Of a stretch of 64,000 bases of DNA, positions 13,901 through 27,400 are shown piece after piece. Numbering within the stretch: position 1 is the first letter of the stretch; each line of letters starts with the position of its first letter. Both the position numbers and the translations under genes were made by a program. Under the pieces are notes generated by a model. It worked only from the letters and a program-made list of their open reading frames with translations, had not been told where the DNA came from and ran no database searches. Source of the DNA: Chromobotia macracanthus (lineage: Eukaryota > Chordata > Actinopteri > Cypriniformes > Botiidae); assembly GCA_036877525.1 (NCBI GenBank), contig JAZGTH010000074.1, forward strand, positions 5,605,501-5,669,500. Direction: 5' to 3'.

Positions 13901-15357
13901 AACATCTGGTTGTTCACTCTGCCTATTGAAATCATGTTATTATGGTGACAGCTGTCAGATTCTATGGAGTGTGTTTGAAAGTCTAACAGAGATTAATTTA
14001 ATTTTGAAATAGCTGCCTGCTTCTTCCTGTGTTTTGTCCCTGGACTGTCTGCCCATCCCCTTATCTGAAACGCCTATTTTTAGACAAAAATAGTCTTGGT
14101 GTCTGCACAAACTGTTGTCTGGATCTGTAGTTATGCCTAACGGATGCTGATTGAGAACAGTCTATTACAAAGATTTACAAACTATGCACTTTGTAAGTAG
14201 CACCCTCTGGTGGACAAGCGAAACATGCTCTCTTTCTTGCAGATGTTTGCTTTGCACAAAGTCGGAGAGAGGTTCAGTTAAGGTCAGAATTAGGTTTATT
14301 GTATGGATTTAGTGTTTCTGTAACACTTTAGAATAAGGTTCCATTCATTAACATTGATTAATACATTAGCTAACATGAACCAACAATAAACAAAAATAAA
14401 AAAATGTATTTTTTCAGCGTTTATTAGTTACTGCAAAACAACTGTTCATTTATTGTATCTTAACAGATACAACGTCTGATATTAGAAAATGTTGAAATGA
14501 ACAAACTAAGATTAATAAATACTTTATAAGTATTGTTTATTGTTAATGTTAATAAATTCATGTTATGTAGTTAACTTATGATAACAAATGGAACTTTATT
14601 ATAAAGTGTTACCAGAGTTTCTAAGCTTTGGGGCACAACTACATCATGCAAGACATTTGCCAAAAATGTAGTGCCATTATATCACTCTGACAGATCATGT
14701 TCAATTTGAATATCCTGTCAATCACAGCTACCTGGAGAGGAAAAGACCTGTTTGTCTGGTTTCATAACAGACGGTTTGGGTTCAGACAGGGGACAATAGA
14801 GCACATCTTAAACACTTACTACTTTTACAGTCCACTTGAAATCCAAATTTATGCTTTTAACTTTACACATTACCAGTTTTACTTTCATAGAAATCCAGTA
14901 TTTGTCATTGTGATCATTTATCAAAATGATATTGATCTGTCTCTGAAACAACTTTCCTTTTCATCACTTTACAAATGATATTGCATTCCACCCCTCCCCT
15001 CTAACCACCTCATATAGACCACGTTTTATTTAGATTAAAGTACAGCCCGCTTTGCTTCAATAAATATCCTGTTTTTTTCTCAAATACATCACTTCACAGA
15101 GACAAAAAAAGTATTTTGACTAACAGCACATTTACCAATGATCTATTAAATAGTCACCTTTTACAGTCGTCAGGTTGTTAGTATGTATTATGAAATACAA
15201 TAAAGGCATTTATTGTGTTTTAGATGAAAAATGTTCTGATCTGTTCAGCTGTTTCTTAAGGATGAATGCACCACATAAGGAGGGGTGAGACTACCCAAGC
15301 ACTCGTCTCTTTTACCCATGGTGTGACTCCACTTTCAACCTCCCCACTGAGCCAAAT

Positions 15358-15403
<46 letters not shown>

Positions 15404-18400
15404 GGAGAGAGGGGGTATCTTAGCTCTCTAGGATCTCTAAGTAGAGAAGCTTACCTGTCTCTATTAATACATAGAGATCAACTGATTACCTCAAGGCTTT
15501 TCAGAAAAAGGTCTTGCAGAGGGCACAGGTAACTCAGCCTTTGGGTCTGAAAAGTGAGAGGAGAGGCCCGAAGAGATGCACAGTTTCACTTAGCGTGTTG
15601 TCTATCAAAGAATTTTGTGCAATGTATGTAGAATATAATAGAATATATTACCAAGCAACCAGTTATTTTATATGATGTTGCCATAAATCACCATTACATA
15701 GTAAAAAGAATCACATCAATACATGTTAAAGTACAGTTGGGAATTTCAGCAATGCACTTTGAATATGATATATTGACCTGAATATGATAAAATTAACTGT
15801 TTCGGGAGGAAAAATAATCGCAACATCTTTGAGGAACTTAATGCTCCCTCTAGTGGTGGGATGATAACATGCATCAGTTTAGTTACTGTTTAGTTTCTAA
15901 AACAAATATTTAGTTCTGGGTGCTGGTTGATCAATACCCAGCTATGATCCAAAAAAACTGTTACTGTACACCTACAGTAGATACTGTGTAAATCTCTGTG
16001 CAGAACTCACAAAGGTCAGCTTTTAACATGAGTTCACTTGTCATTTAGCGGCATAACACGATGCCGCTAAATAAACTTACATAATAAAATGGTGAATTAA
16101 AAAATGTGTCGAAAAGATGTTTATGATACTTTGTGTAGTAATTGTTTCATAAAAGCAGTAAGACAGTCAATGCTATATTCTCAATATAGTCATTCTATTT
16201 TGAATATAGTGTCATGCCTAACAATGCCATTTAGCCATGGTTATATTCACAGTCTATGACCTTTCTTGCAATTCTTTGTCCCTGTCAGAGGATGACGTGG
16301 ATCTGGAGGCCCTTGTGAATGATATGAACTCCTCCTTGGAGAGTTTGTACACTTCCTGTAATGTGTCAGCTAACTCCACACCCCTGTTGCACAACAGCCA
16401 GACGCACAGACCCACCTATCACACACACACTCAGCCCACCTCCCCACAGCAGAGAGTGTGGCGGTCCCAGCCCATGCACATCCTCGCTGTCAGGTAAACA
16501 CATACATACACATACATACAGAGGACTAAAAGTCTCAGAACAAAGCTTAGGTTCTTTTTAATTTAAACCTGGAAATAAACCAGAATTTTGAACAATATTT
16601 TGATGTGAAGTTAAGTAAAAATATATTGATTCCAAACAATTCCAACATTGTTTTATGTCACTAATCTGGTTTTAGCAAATTTAGAGAAAAAATGCTCTAA
16701 TTTCCATGCTCCTTTTGAAATACATAAGATGCTGTCTTGAAAATTCTCAAATCATGCTGGGATAACTTTCTCTCATTAAAGGAAAAGGGTAATATAGTAA
16801 GAAATTCATTCAATTTTTCAATAAAACTTTTCACTCAAATTAATATCCCTATAAAATAATTCATATTGAAAATGTGATAAATTTAAAAAAAATGTGATAA
16901 AAAAATATTTAAAATAGAAGCATTTTTACTAATGGTCTGAGACACTTGGATCCGGATCCACATTTAGTTCAAAAGCAGCGCAAATTGCATTAAACATTTC
17001 AAGATCAAACATCTTTCCAAAATAATAACTTATATGAAACACACACTAAAATCTTTTTCAGCATGCAGTCTTTCTTTGTCTCCATCAAGAGCAACACTAT
17101 TGTTTTTCCATTGTTGTCCTGAAAACTCTGAGAATAGATGGTTTCCATTTGCTGAGCGTGTTGTTCCCTCTCAGCTGCAGATCAGAGCAGGAAGTTGAGC
17201 CTAACGAGCTCGTGAACGACGGTTCACTCAAGCAAAGGTTCACTCAGAGGTTAGCGTTCAGACCTTAGCTCTGACCTCCATATCACACACTCTGCAAATG
17301 TGTGTGTGTTTGAACTCCTTTGAAATCCTCACTTCAGAAGAACTTCCTGCCTGTTGCCAGCTTCAAAAAATGGCCCAAAATGCTAATGTTGCCCAAAGCC
17401 GTAACACTTCTTGACTGACAGTAATGCCCTGTGTAAAGGACTATTTTGGTTAAGAAGGCTGCTTGCACATTTTGTGTGTATAATATAACAGTAAAGCTGA
17501 GATTTTTGCCTTATTTTCCCAGAAGACTTCAGGAAGAGGAGCAACAGTACCGAACGTCCTCTCTACCTGCCATCCCCAATCCCTTTCCTGAGCTCTGCAG
17601 CCCTGCTGGTTCTCCTACGCTCAGCTCGGGCTCCTTACCTCAATGTCAACCCACAGGCAAATATGTAAGAAATGCTTTGTTCTCATTCCTCTCTTAGTTA
17701 AAGAAATAGTTCCAAATAAAGGACTTAAAGAATTGATGCACTTCTGAAGTCATATGATAGTTTTGTGTGAGGGCCAGAACAAAACGTAGGTCATAATTCA
17801 CTAATGTTCCTTTGGCTGCTGCACTAAAATCTCACTTAACCTGTTTGAACTGGTGTGTCTCTTGGTACAATGCACACAAGAACCAATGCCGTTTGGCATC
17901 AGTGACATCACACTTTATAGATTATAGTGTGGTTCATGATCTTTACATAAAGCTGTAGTATGGCTTTAGAATGTAGTTTAGAATGGGTTGTGTGGACTAC
18001 TTTATGGTACTTTGTGTTCCAAACTGTCAGTATATTTGAAAAAGCTGTTTTGAAGATTGTGTTCAATGTGTATGTGGTCACTGGAAAACATAATGGCATA
18101 TGAAATAACATAATTCAATAAAGTTAGCAAATAAAAGTTGAATGAACTTTTGTTTTGAATTGTTTTGTATAAATGAATGGATACTGTCTTAATATTATCT
18201 GTATACTCTCTTAAACCCTTCTTGAAAAACTTGATGGTCAGACATGTCATATTCATTGAATGAAAGCTTTTCATTGTGCAGTGTTTGGACATTTTAAATT
18301 CTTTATAGCTGTGAATCTAAAGTACTGTTTGGGTGTGTGGTGTATTGCTTTTGCATGTGTCCAGATGTGCGTTTCCTGGGAAAAGTGTGACTTCTTGTTC

Positions 18401-21400
18401 AGTGTGTGACTCATGTGCACTTACAGTAAGACATAAAAAGTTATGTACACATGAATTGCCCTTATAATTGTAATCGTGGGCTTTTAATGGGTTGAGCAGA
18501 TGAAAAGTGACCAAAAAATATTAGGAAAAAGGAGGGGCTGTGATCGGGAAATTACAGATTTGAACTCGGGTCTCCTGCACCATCACCACTCAATGTGTCA
18601 CGGCACGTGCCACACACACTACAGTGTCAGGTCGTGCCCTATCATTTTCATGGCTGTTGTGTACATTTTCCACACATGCATGACAATGTGCGCACACCTG
18701 CATGTATTTGTATACATTGCGCAGGCTCTGTTTGCATCTCTGCGTGAGAGCATTTGTATATGTTTGTGTGTATAAATAGTTATCTCTAGACGCCTAGCTG
18801 TCACATGCAATCTAAGTGAGGCCCCTGATATATTCCTGGAAAGCCCTGTCATTCCTACAGGCTAACCATCTCCATATGGGGCCATGCTCTGTTACCGTAA
18901 CACAGCCCCTATGTTACCGTAAAAATTGCTACAGACATTAATCAATTACCCTAATCCCTCTCTCTTCACTTTTATTGTGCTGTGGATGGAACCCAGCAGG
19001 GGTCTAAGTGCCAGAGAGGGCTTTTGCTCTGTCAATAAGAGAAAAAACCTGGAGGAATGTCTGGAAGTCATTTAAAACAGCTGAGAAATCTTCAGTGACT
19101 GATGATGTCCATAAAATCAAGACATAAAGCACATAAAGCCTGTTATTTGTATTTGAAGTGCATGTGAATAGCACACATTCCTTTAGAATACAAGAAATGG
19201 GAACAAATACATTGCAGAGATGTGGCATTTTGCATGTATGCAGTTGTATCGTGTGCAGGGGGTACTGTAGTCACATGGAGGCAAGCAATGGGTTGTGGGC
19301 AGTAGAGGCAGTAGAACTGGACTGAGGCAGTAGAACTGGACTGAAAAACTACAGCTGGACTGACTCAGTAAAGCTGAAAGGTGTAGTGGCACTGGACTGA
19401 GGCAGTAAAGATGGCTTGAGGGAAGTAAAACTGGCTTGAGACAGTAGTGCTGGACTGAGGCAGTAGAACTGGATTGAGTCAGTAGAGCTGGGCTGAATCA
19501 GTAGAGCTGGACTGAGGAAGTAGAATTGAACTGGGGCAGTAGAGCTAGACTGGTGCTGGACAAATGCGTTTCTCAGCTTTTCAGAGACATTTTTTGCAAT
19601 GTGTTCTAATCATTTTAATCAGTTACAATTAGTCATTTTAAGTAGCTGTATAAAGTCAGCTCCAGTTAAACATCTAGTCACATGGGTCCACAAGTAACCA
19701 CGAGTGTAGTTCATAAAAATAACTGTGGACACGTTCCGCTAAATTTGACTAAAGTACGCCTTTTTGTGGAATATTTTACTTGAAATGTGTGCTTGTATTA
19801 ATTAGAAGACGTTTGGTTTGATATTGTTTTGTTATTTTGTATGTTAATATCTGAATGCCATTTGCATTATACAAATAGAATCAATTCTTAAGACACACTG
19901 TGCCTGTGAAACATTGTCTGCTTGTGTCTGTAGAATGTTGTGTCTGTTTAATATATTTTGAAATGTGGTAAGTTCTGAAAATAATGTGTGATATGAAGCT
20001 GTTTTCTGGAGCCGTTTACATGTTACTCTGCCACAGCTGCCTTTAGTTTGCACCCCCTGGATAGTTTTCTCTCAGATGCACACTACAAGTACAGATGTCT
20101 TTCAGTCTGCTTGCCTGGTGAGGAGCAAGAAGTTTTGTGTTTACAGAATTTTCCAAGCTGCGGGCGTTTTCTGACAGGCCCCCATTGCTCTCCCAGATCC
20201 CATGCGGAAGGCACGCGAACCAGAGCACTTCCACAAGCAAGAGGGCTTCGGTGGCACGCCACAGCATTACAAAACTAGAACACTTACTGTTTGTTATCTC
20301 TATTGTGAAACAAATGTTTAAAATTTCAGTACAAGATTTTGCATAAAACACTTCTGCCCATTCTATCTATTTTTTTAAAGCTGCAATCCATCATTTTTGC
20401 CTGTCTATCACCATCTCTGTTTGGAACATAAAATTGCAAGTTATTTGCAGAGTTATTTTTAATTTGGATGAAGTATCAATTCTAAGCGATTGCTGTAAGA
20501 ACAAAATATAAATAATCCACCATTCCAGCACCCACACATACGATATAGTAGCTTCTTTCTTTCTTCTTCTTTCTGTTAATGAATGTGACAGTCAAATGCA
20601 TTGACTGGTAAACTCAACTGATCTCGGAAATCTGACCCGGAATCAGAAAAGAAACAATTCATTCCTAACCACTGTGCTGTCATTTAAAGATTAAAAGTTT
20701 TTGTAATAAACTTGTTTCCATTCTAACACCTTCTAGTACATTCTTATGAAAGCTATATAACTACCCTACAGTAAGTGAGAGAGAGAAAGAAAGAGAGAGA
20801 TGTGTAGGCTTCAATCCATTTAAAGCACTCACTGACATCAGTTTTTGGCACCCACTAAGAAGGCCTGGAACTCAAAAAAGAGATGGGCAATATGTTTAAT
20901 AGTATATTACCTCACTTTGTGTTGATGCGTTTTTACTTTTACTTTAGGGTGAGGTAAGCAGCTGGAAATAACCCAGCAGTGGAAAGGGTGCTCGGAACTC
21001 ATCAGTTCTATACAAGACAGCACAACCTGGAACAGAGAGGCGCTCACTGTGTTGGCTTTACTGTAGACAAAGAGGTGTGGTATGGGCACAGGTTGCCAGT
21101 AGTCATATTTTTCTATTAGACCAATATTTTTCTGGAGGGGATTTTTGGGTTATGGTAGACAGTCCCAGACCTGAAACTCATGTTTTGGATCTCAGAACAC
21201 CATCAGATGTGTTGCTTTGCAACTTTATGTAGCTGACACTTTTATGAAATTTTCAAAACCTTGTTTTGGTGTAATGTTTACATGAGCGGGTGATCATTCA
21301 GTGCTGTTCAGGATGCGTTAGCTAATGCTTCTAATGCATCTGTTTCTAAAGGCCTCAATGATTATAGTTCAAGCCATTAAACCTTGCTGTTCTTAAACCT

Positions 21401-24400
21401 ACAGCCATCTGGTGTAGCCCACTAGGTTACACTGTCATGCACTCCATGTATGTATGTGCATGTTACCTCACCTGCCTTGCATGTCACCCTGCGATGGTAA
21501 GACTGCCTGGATCCTGTCCGGATCCCAAAAGGGAAGTGCTGTAATCTTTTTCCTTATCCTGCAGCTATACACTAAATTCACAATAGGTTCAGCTAAAGAA
21601 GATGCCACATTTGTCTCGTGGTCTCAGAGGGGTCATTGAAATCTAGTATTCTGAGGAGCCTCAGACCTCTGTTGGTTCACAGCGGAGTTCCGATATGTTT
21701 CAGATTGCTGATTGTCAGATTAAAAGATCAGGGTATAAAAATAAATCCCCACTGTCTTAAAGACATGATTGTGTTACTGCTTCTTAAACCCAAACCATTT
21801 TAATGGCCTGGCTGATTCAGCAGTGTATAATTGCCACTACCTTCACAAAACAGGACTGTGGTGACACTGCAGGAAAATGTTTTCTCAGTCAGTGTTTCTG
21901 TCTTGTTTTCTAGTAAAATGAGAATATCTAAATATCCTTTAAACAAGATAAATTCAATTGAGAAGCAAAATTGTATAAGAAAAGGATGTGCTGCATCCAG
22001 AACAAACAGTTACAATAATGGTAAAACTTTACAATAAGGTTCCATTTGTTAACTATTGTTAAATGCCTTAGTTAACATGAATTTACAATTAGCAATACAA
22101 TACAGCATTTATTAATCTTAATGTTAATTTTAACATTTACATCTACATTTCAAACGTTTACTAATAAAAGTAAACAAAAATTTTATCTGTTGATTAATGC
22201 ACATTAATTAATACACTAAGAAAGAAACAATTAAGTTTTTAAAAAAACATCAATAAATGCAGATTAAGAAAATAATGTCATTATGAAGTAATATTATATA
22301 TATATAAACTTTCTGCAGGAATCTGGAGAAATGTATCTCAGTTGTTTCCAGGTAACAGTATTCCAGGTTATATTTTAGCTACCAATGAACTGTGATTCAT
22401 AAGTGTATAACAGATCGCATGACGCTGGACTTGTCGATTTAAGCTGCTGGTGTGTGTACATGTTACATTGCACACACATTTGAAGCTACTGTGCGTAAAA
22501 TCTGTGGAGTGGATTTGGTTCTCTCAGCTGGGCAGATACTGTTTACAACAGAGCTGTTGACAAAGGCTGGCTTGGAGTCGAAGAGCCAAATTTATCCTTT
22601 ACCCTACTGAACAAGTCGTAACCTGCTTGGATTACTGGCTTCTGAATACAGCCGTGACTGAGGGCTGTGATTTAACTAGCTCCATCGGAAGAGACACCAA
22701 TTAAAATGAGCCATGGTGCACGCACTGGCAGCCTAGATACGCGCTAATGCTGTCCTGCTGAGGAGCACTTCCATAAACCCTGTCCTGAAGGTCTCCTGAC
22801 CCCAGTGGACTGGAAAAGCCCAGCCTGGCTCCCTCACCCAGAGACTGCAGTGCCAGTGGCTTTCTGAACACGACCACCTGTCACCCCTGAAAATATTATT
22901 TGTGTATCACATATCGCTGGTTTTAAATGCCATTTATTAACTAGATCTAGAAACTAAAGTCTTTTTCAGCACCACTATCATCACCACAGGAGAATTGTAA
23001 AAATGATGATTGTTTTCAAACAGGTTATAACGATAACTTCTCCTGCCTACATTATTGGACAAACAGTTTTACCTGAAATTAATTTAATTGGCTGATCTAA
23101 TGTTACTATGTCTGGTTAGTCAGGAAACTCAAACCAAAAGGTCAATGTTTAGCATGGTCCAATCAGACATCATATTAGATAGATGTCTAAGCTATGCAAT
23201 ATGGAACCCACCCTCAAATATTCTTAAATATTATTTGAAATTAGCTGTGACAAAATAACATTTATTGCAAACCCAACCAATCTATATTTGTTTTATCAGT
23301 ATTAGGGCCCAGATGCATACAACTGACTTTTCCCTGTCTTCTGTCTTTTATACAGTGATGGATAGTTGCTAGTGAAAAGTCTGAATGGTACATGTTCTTG
23401 TGGTGCCATCATCTAATCAGTCTTGATGTTATTTTTGTTTCCTGCAGCTCTAGGGTGATTAATCACTTTCTAATAATTTAAAGTTAAAACCAAATGTTGA
23501 AAAACAACACAGATCACATACAAAAGCTTAGTTACACAAAGTAAAAGTAGTTACAAAAGTAAGAAAATTTGTTTCTGTACGTGTTTACTAGTACATATGA
23601 AATTAATCTAGCCTGAAAAATCTACATTGTACAGAAATTATATACTGTATGGCTCTTAGCTGTTTCTTGCTGTTTTTAACCGTTCACATTTACCAGGATT
23701 CAGTGATTCAGCCCTGAACTGCTTTGTCAGCATTCTGAAGACAGAGCTGAGGAGCTCAGAGTTGTCAGCACAGAGCAGCTGGATTCATGTAGGTCATGCA
23801 GACAGCACGTAGCATCAGGCTTCAGCAATCTCATCTGGAGTGCAGGAATGCATGTCTGTCAGAGGAAAAAACTAGGACAGAGAGAGGGAACACAGGAAAT
23901 CCAAAAATTCTTTGTCAGCATGCAAAGTTTTAGAATAGGAAATGCAGACTGACAACTAACTTAATTTTGTGGCAGTAATTATGTCCAGAAAGAGCTAGTG
24001 AAAAAGAGTGGAGAGAGAAAGCCAGAAGTACATGGGACTTGGCCGGCACCCAGAGCAGCCTCATTATGGAGACTCAGTGAGGCAGGGTGGGCTGTACTGT
24101 ACAGAAACCCATGTTTCTTTCACCTTTGGCCTCATTCTTCTGCTGATTCAGTTTGAGAACCTCATTCCAGTTAGTTCTTTACCCCATTCAAACTGTAAGT
24201 GCTCCGGATGGTTTAAACTTCTAAAACAATGTCCCGGTTTAGTGATATGTTCAGTTGGGTCATTTTCTGAAGTTCAGTGTATCACAGGTCAGAGTTTAAC
24301 AGTTTAATCCATGAGGGGCGATTTAGTAGAGAAGTCTTTTATCGAACAAGGGAGCCCATATACTCTTCCTGCATACATGACTAGCAGTTATTTCAGTAAC

Positions 24401-27400
24401 TAGGACAAAGAAGTGTGTTTCTAAGGTTGGGCTGTCAATTTATTAAAATAATCTGATACACTGGTTAATAAAATAATCACAAATAATACAAACAACATAG
24501 CTAAAGCGTCTTTCCTACTCACACTTTATTATTCTAAATTTAAAACATTGCAGGTTACATAACACACACCCTTATCATCAGTGCTGTCTGACACTTTTTC
24601 TATTGACTTATGCATTACTTAAAATGTTAAACAGACCCAGCACCTGATGTAATAGAATGACACCTGAACTGGACCCAGCTGACTGTTTAAAATATAGACC
24701 GAACCCATGCAGGGGCCGGGTCCTTGGGTTACAGTGGACCTGTGAAGATATCTACAACAAACACAATATAGTGGCTGGTTCTTCTTCCTTCCATTTACGA
24801 GCGTGACAGTCAAACTGACATTTGAAAAAAATCTGACCTGACAGCTTATATTATAAACCATTATTATAAACTAACCGTTGTGAATTGGAGTCTTACTGTT
24901 TTTGTCAGGTTATCACACTGTAAGCAGCACATTTTTAACTTTTCAACATGAAACATGTTGATAAATGTGATTTAAATTTAGCATTTGCTAAACCAATTTT
25001 TAACAAGATTTTCTTAAATACATGATTTTCTCTGTGTGCCTCCCTTTTTAAAGTCAAGAAGTAACATGGCTACAGAATACAGGCAAATTGGTGATATCTT
25101 TGTGAGTTTGTTGTGAGTTAAGGAGTTGAGGAAATATTTTGGGTTAAGTACAATTTAAGTTCGATAAGGGTATGGATATGGGTGTTTTATTATTTCTGTA
25201 ACAGTAGAAGTACACAGCGTCAGTCAGTAACCTTGTGTGTGTAAAGTTAAATCTTTTTTTCTATTTTGTTGTCATGACAACCAGCCTATAAATGATGCAC
25301 AATACAATGTGTGCAAATACTGCAAAATCTCATTTCTGCTTTTAAATAAATAAATGAATAAATACTGAGGGTCAAATCCAAAATTATTTTCTGTGGTAAT
25401 AAACATAATCAATCAACTTCACTTTGTCTGAAAAAATGGTCTTTGCCAAGTTTCACTGTGTGAATGAATGGTCTTTAGTTGGCAACCAGTTATATAGAGG
25501 AGGGGTTGCTATCTGGGTGGCATGAACAGGAAGTGTTAGTACAGTCCTGCCTGTCCTGAAATGATTGTTAAATGGAAAGTAATGATGTCATCCTTTTAGT
25601 CTGCTGGTTTTTTCGTCCCCAAACAGACAATGATTTGCTGTTAGGCTGAATGAGCGTTCCTCCAGCCCAAGGACACAATTAAACTCTATGCTCCTATTGG
25701 AGAAATATTTGGCTCTTCTTTGGTTTGATCTCAGTTGGATGCCACAGTCTAAAGAGGCTGTCGATTCAGGAGTGGATTGTTGAAGTCTATGTGTGTGGCT
25801 TAGAATGAGATGAGGGGCCAAAGGATCTGACAGCAGGGACTCATGCACACTGTGTGATCTATATATAACCTCTCTGTTTCTCGGCTCTCTGGTCCAGATG
25901 AAAAAGAATGATTTCTGACAAAACAATACATCACCCGGGCCATATAAGTACAAATGAAGGGTTGTTTGATTATATATGAAAATGTATTTATAAATATATA
26001 TACATTACAAGTTAATGAAGTTGTTGAATATTTCAGTGTACGTTAACAAATGATCTGCTCATCATAATGCTTAACAGATCAGCAGTTCATTCAAATGTAA
26101 ATATAAGAATTAATATTACATGTTTTATTATTTTGAATTTACATTAATAAAGTGTAAAGCATTTCAAGTTTTTAAAGCTTTGTGATCTCTCATAGGTTAT
26201 TATATTTTAAATAAATCATAACAGTTTATAAGTTTATATGACTTATTAAATTACATATAAAAGTTTATAGTCTTTTTATCCATCTCTCCCTTCCATGTTA
26301 GTGTGTTTTGATAATAATGATGATAAATTGTTCTGTGGTTGATGGAAACCTCAGTGTGGTGAAGATTACAGTCAGAGCTGTGAAGCAAGCTCAGCACTTT
26401 TTTGGTCAACCAGAGACCAGACCGTACAGTAACCAAAAGACAGCAGTAACCAAAAGACAGCGCTGGGTTATTTTAGCTCAAAGTTAATCATACATTGGCA
26501 GATACATTTCTGGAGTTGTTATTTGATAGGAGTGTCAGAGTCATGAATGCTTTCTTTGTCACAATAGACAGAAGATATCATTAAAGTCAGTTTAACAATT
26601 GTCATTATCACCCAAGAGTGAAGGCTGGTTTAGAGTACCATTACACATCACTAAAAATCATCTGCTATCTACTTTCATAAGCAATCTACTAATCATCTAC
26701 GGGCTTCATGTGGGTGCTCATGCTATTTGTTATCATATGATGAAAATACACACTGATCTATGAGCGCCAAGATAAGTTGCAATTTGCTTAAATATGAGAT
26801 ATATTATTATTATATATTCATTGCTATAGAAACAGGCTTCTGACAGAGGTCTGCTTACAGTGCTCATTATAAACGGAACTCAATGATGCTGCAAGTTAGA
26901 TAGACACAATTTAACACAATAATTAAACAACAAGGATCATCTGATGCTTAACTCATGAGTCAGCCCAGTTTGCAGGGCAGGCAGAAGTAATGAAGCTATA
27001 GTGTCTATAGGCTATAGTGTCCCACTTCGCCTGGCAGAGAGTAGAAAATAAAACAGGCTTCTCTAGAGGCCTCTGATTGTTCCTGCTCTGGTTTTGTCCC
27101 ACTGTCTCATTAGAGGGGAAGTCAGCCTCAGCCCGTCATGGGAGGAGGAGGTCCAGTCATTAGAAAGGCATTTGTATAGCAGAGGGGAGGAGTGAGGGTG
27201 AGTTGACATGCTCATCTGTGGGTGATTTACAGGCTATACATTTTGAGGCCAGTGGGTAATTACAAGGCTGCAGGATCAGTGATAATAATGGCATTTTTCT
27301 GAAGCATGTTGAGGTCATATCCTGTTAAATGGGACTTTTTCATGCATCATTTGCACACATTCTTCATTAGATAATTTATGACAAGCATTCTATAAATTAC

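Larger units (their letters stand above)
10489..16288 (+). other. grb10 intron 2 (5.8 kb)
   Basis: I see no exon here. It contains a probable TTAA-type MITE copy (about 12515-12838), a diverged DNA-element-like block (13500-13980), a TIR-flanked MITE (14320-14613), a GT/GA microsatellite (15359-15411) and a 12-bp-arm hairpin (16043-16072). The remainder is unstructured AT-rich sequence. Confidence 0.8.

Noticed and set aside
18540..18610. Reverse tRNA-like text (GAACTCGGGTCTCC)
   Set aside because: Only the B-box side is visible, with no paired arms or A box; not enough for a SINE or tRNA call.
25588..25953. 121-residue minus-strand open frame in grb10 intron 4
   Set aside because: No domain or motif recognised and no supporting promoter or poly(A) signal.
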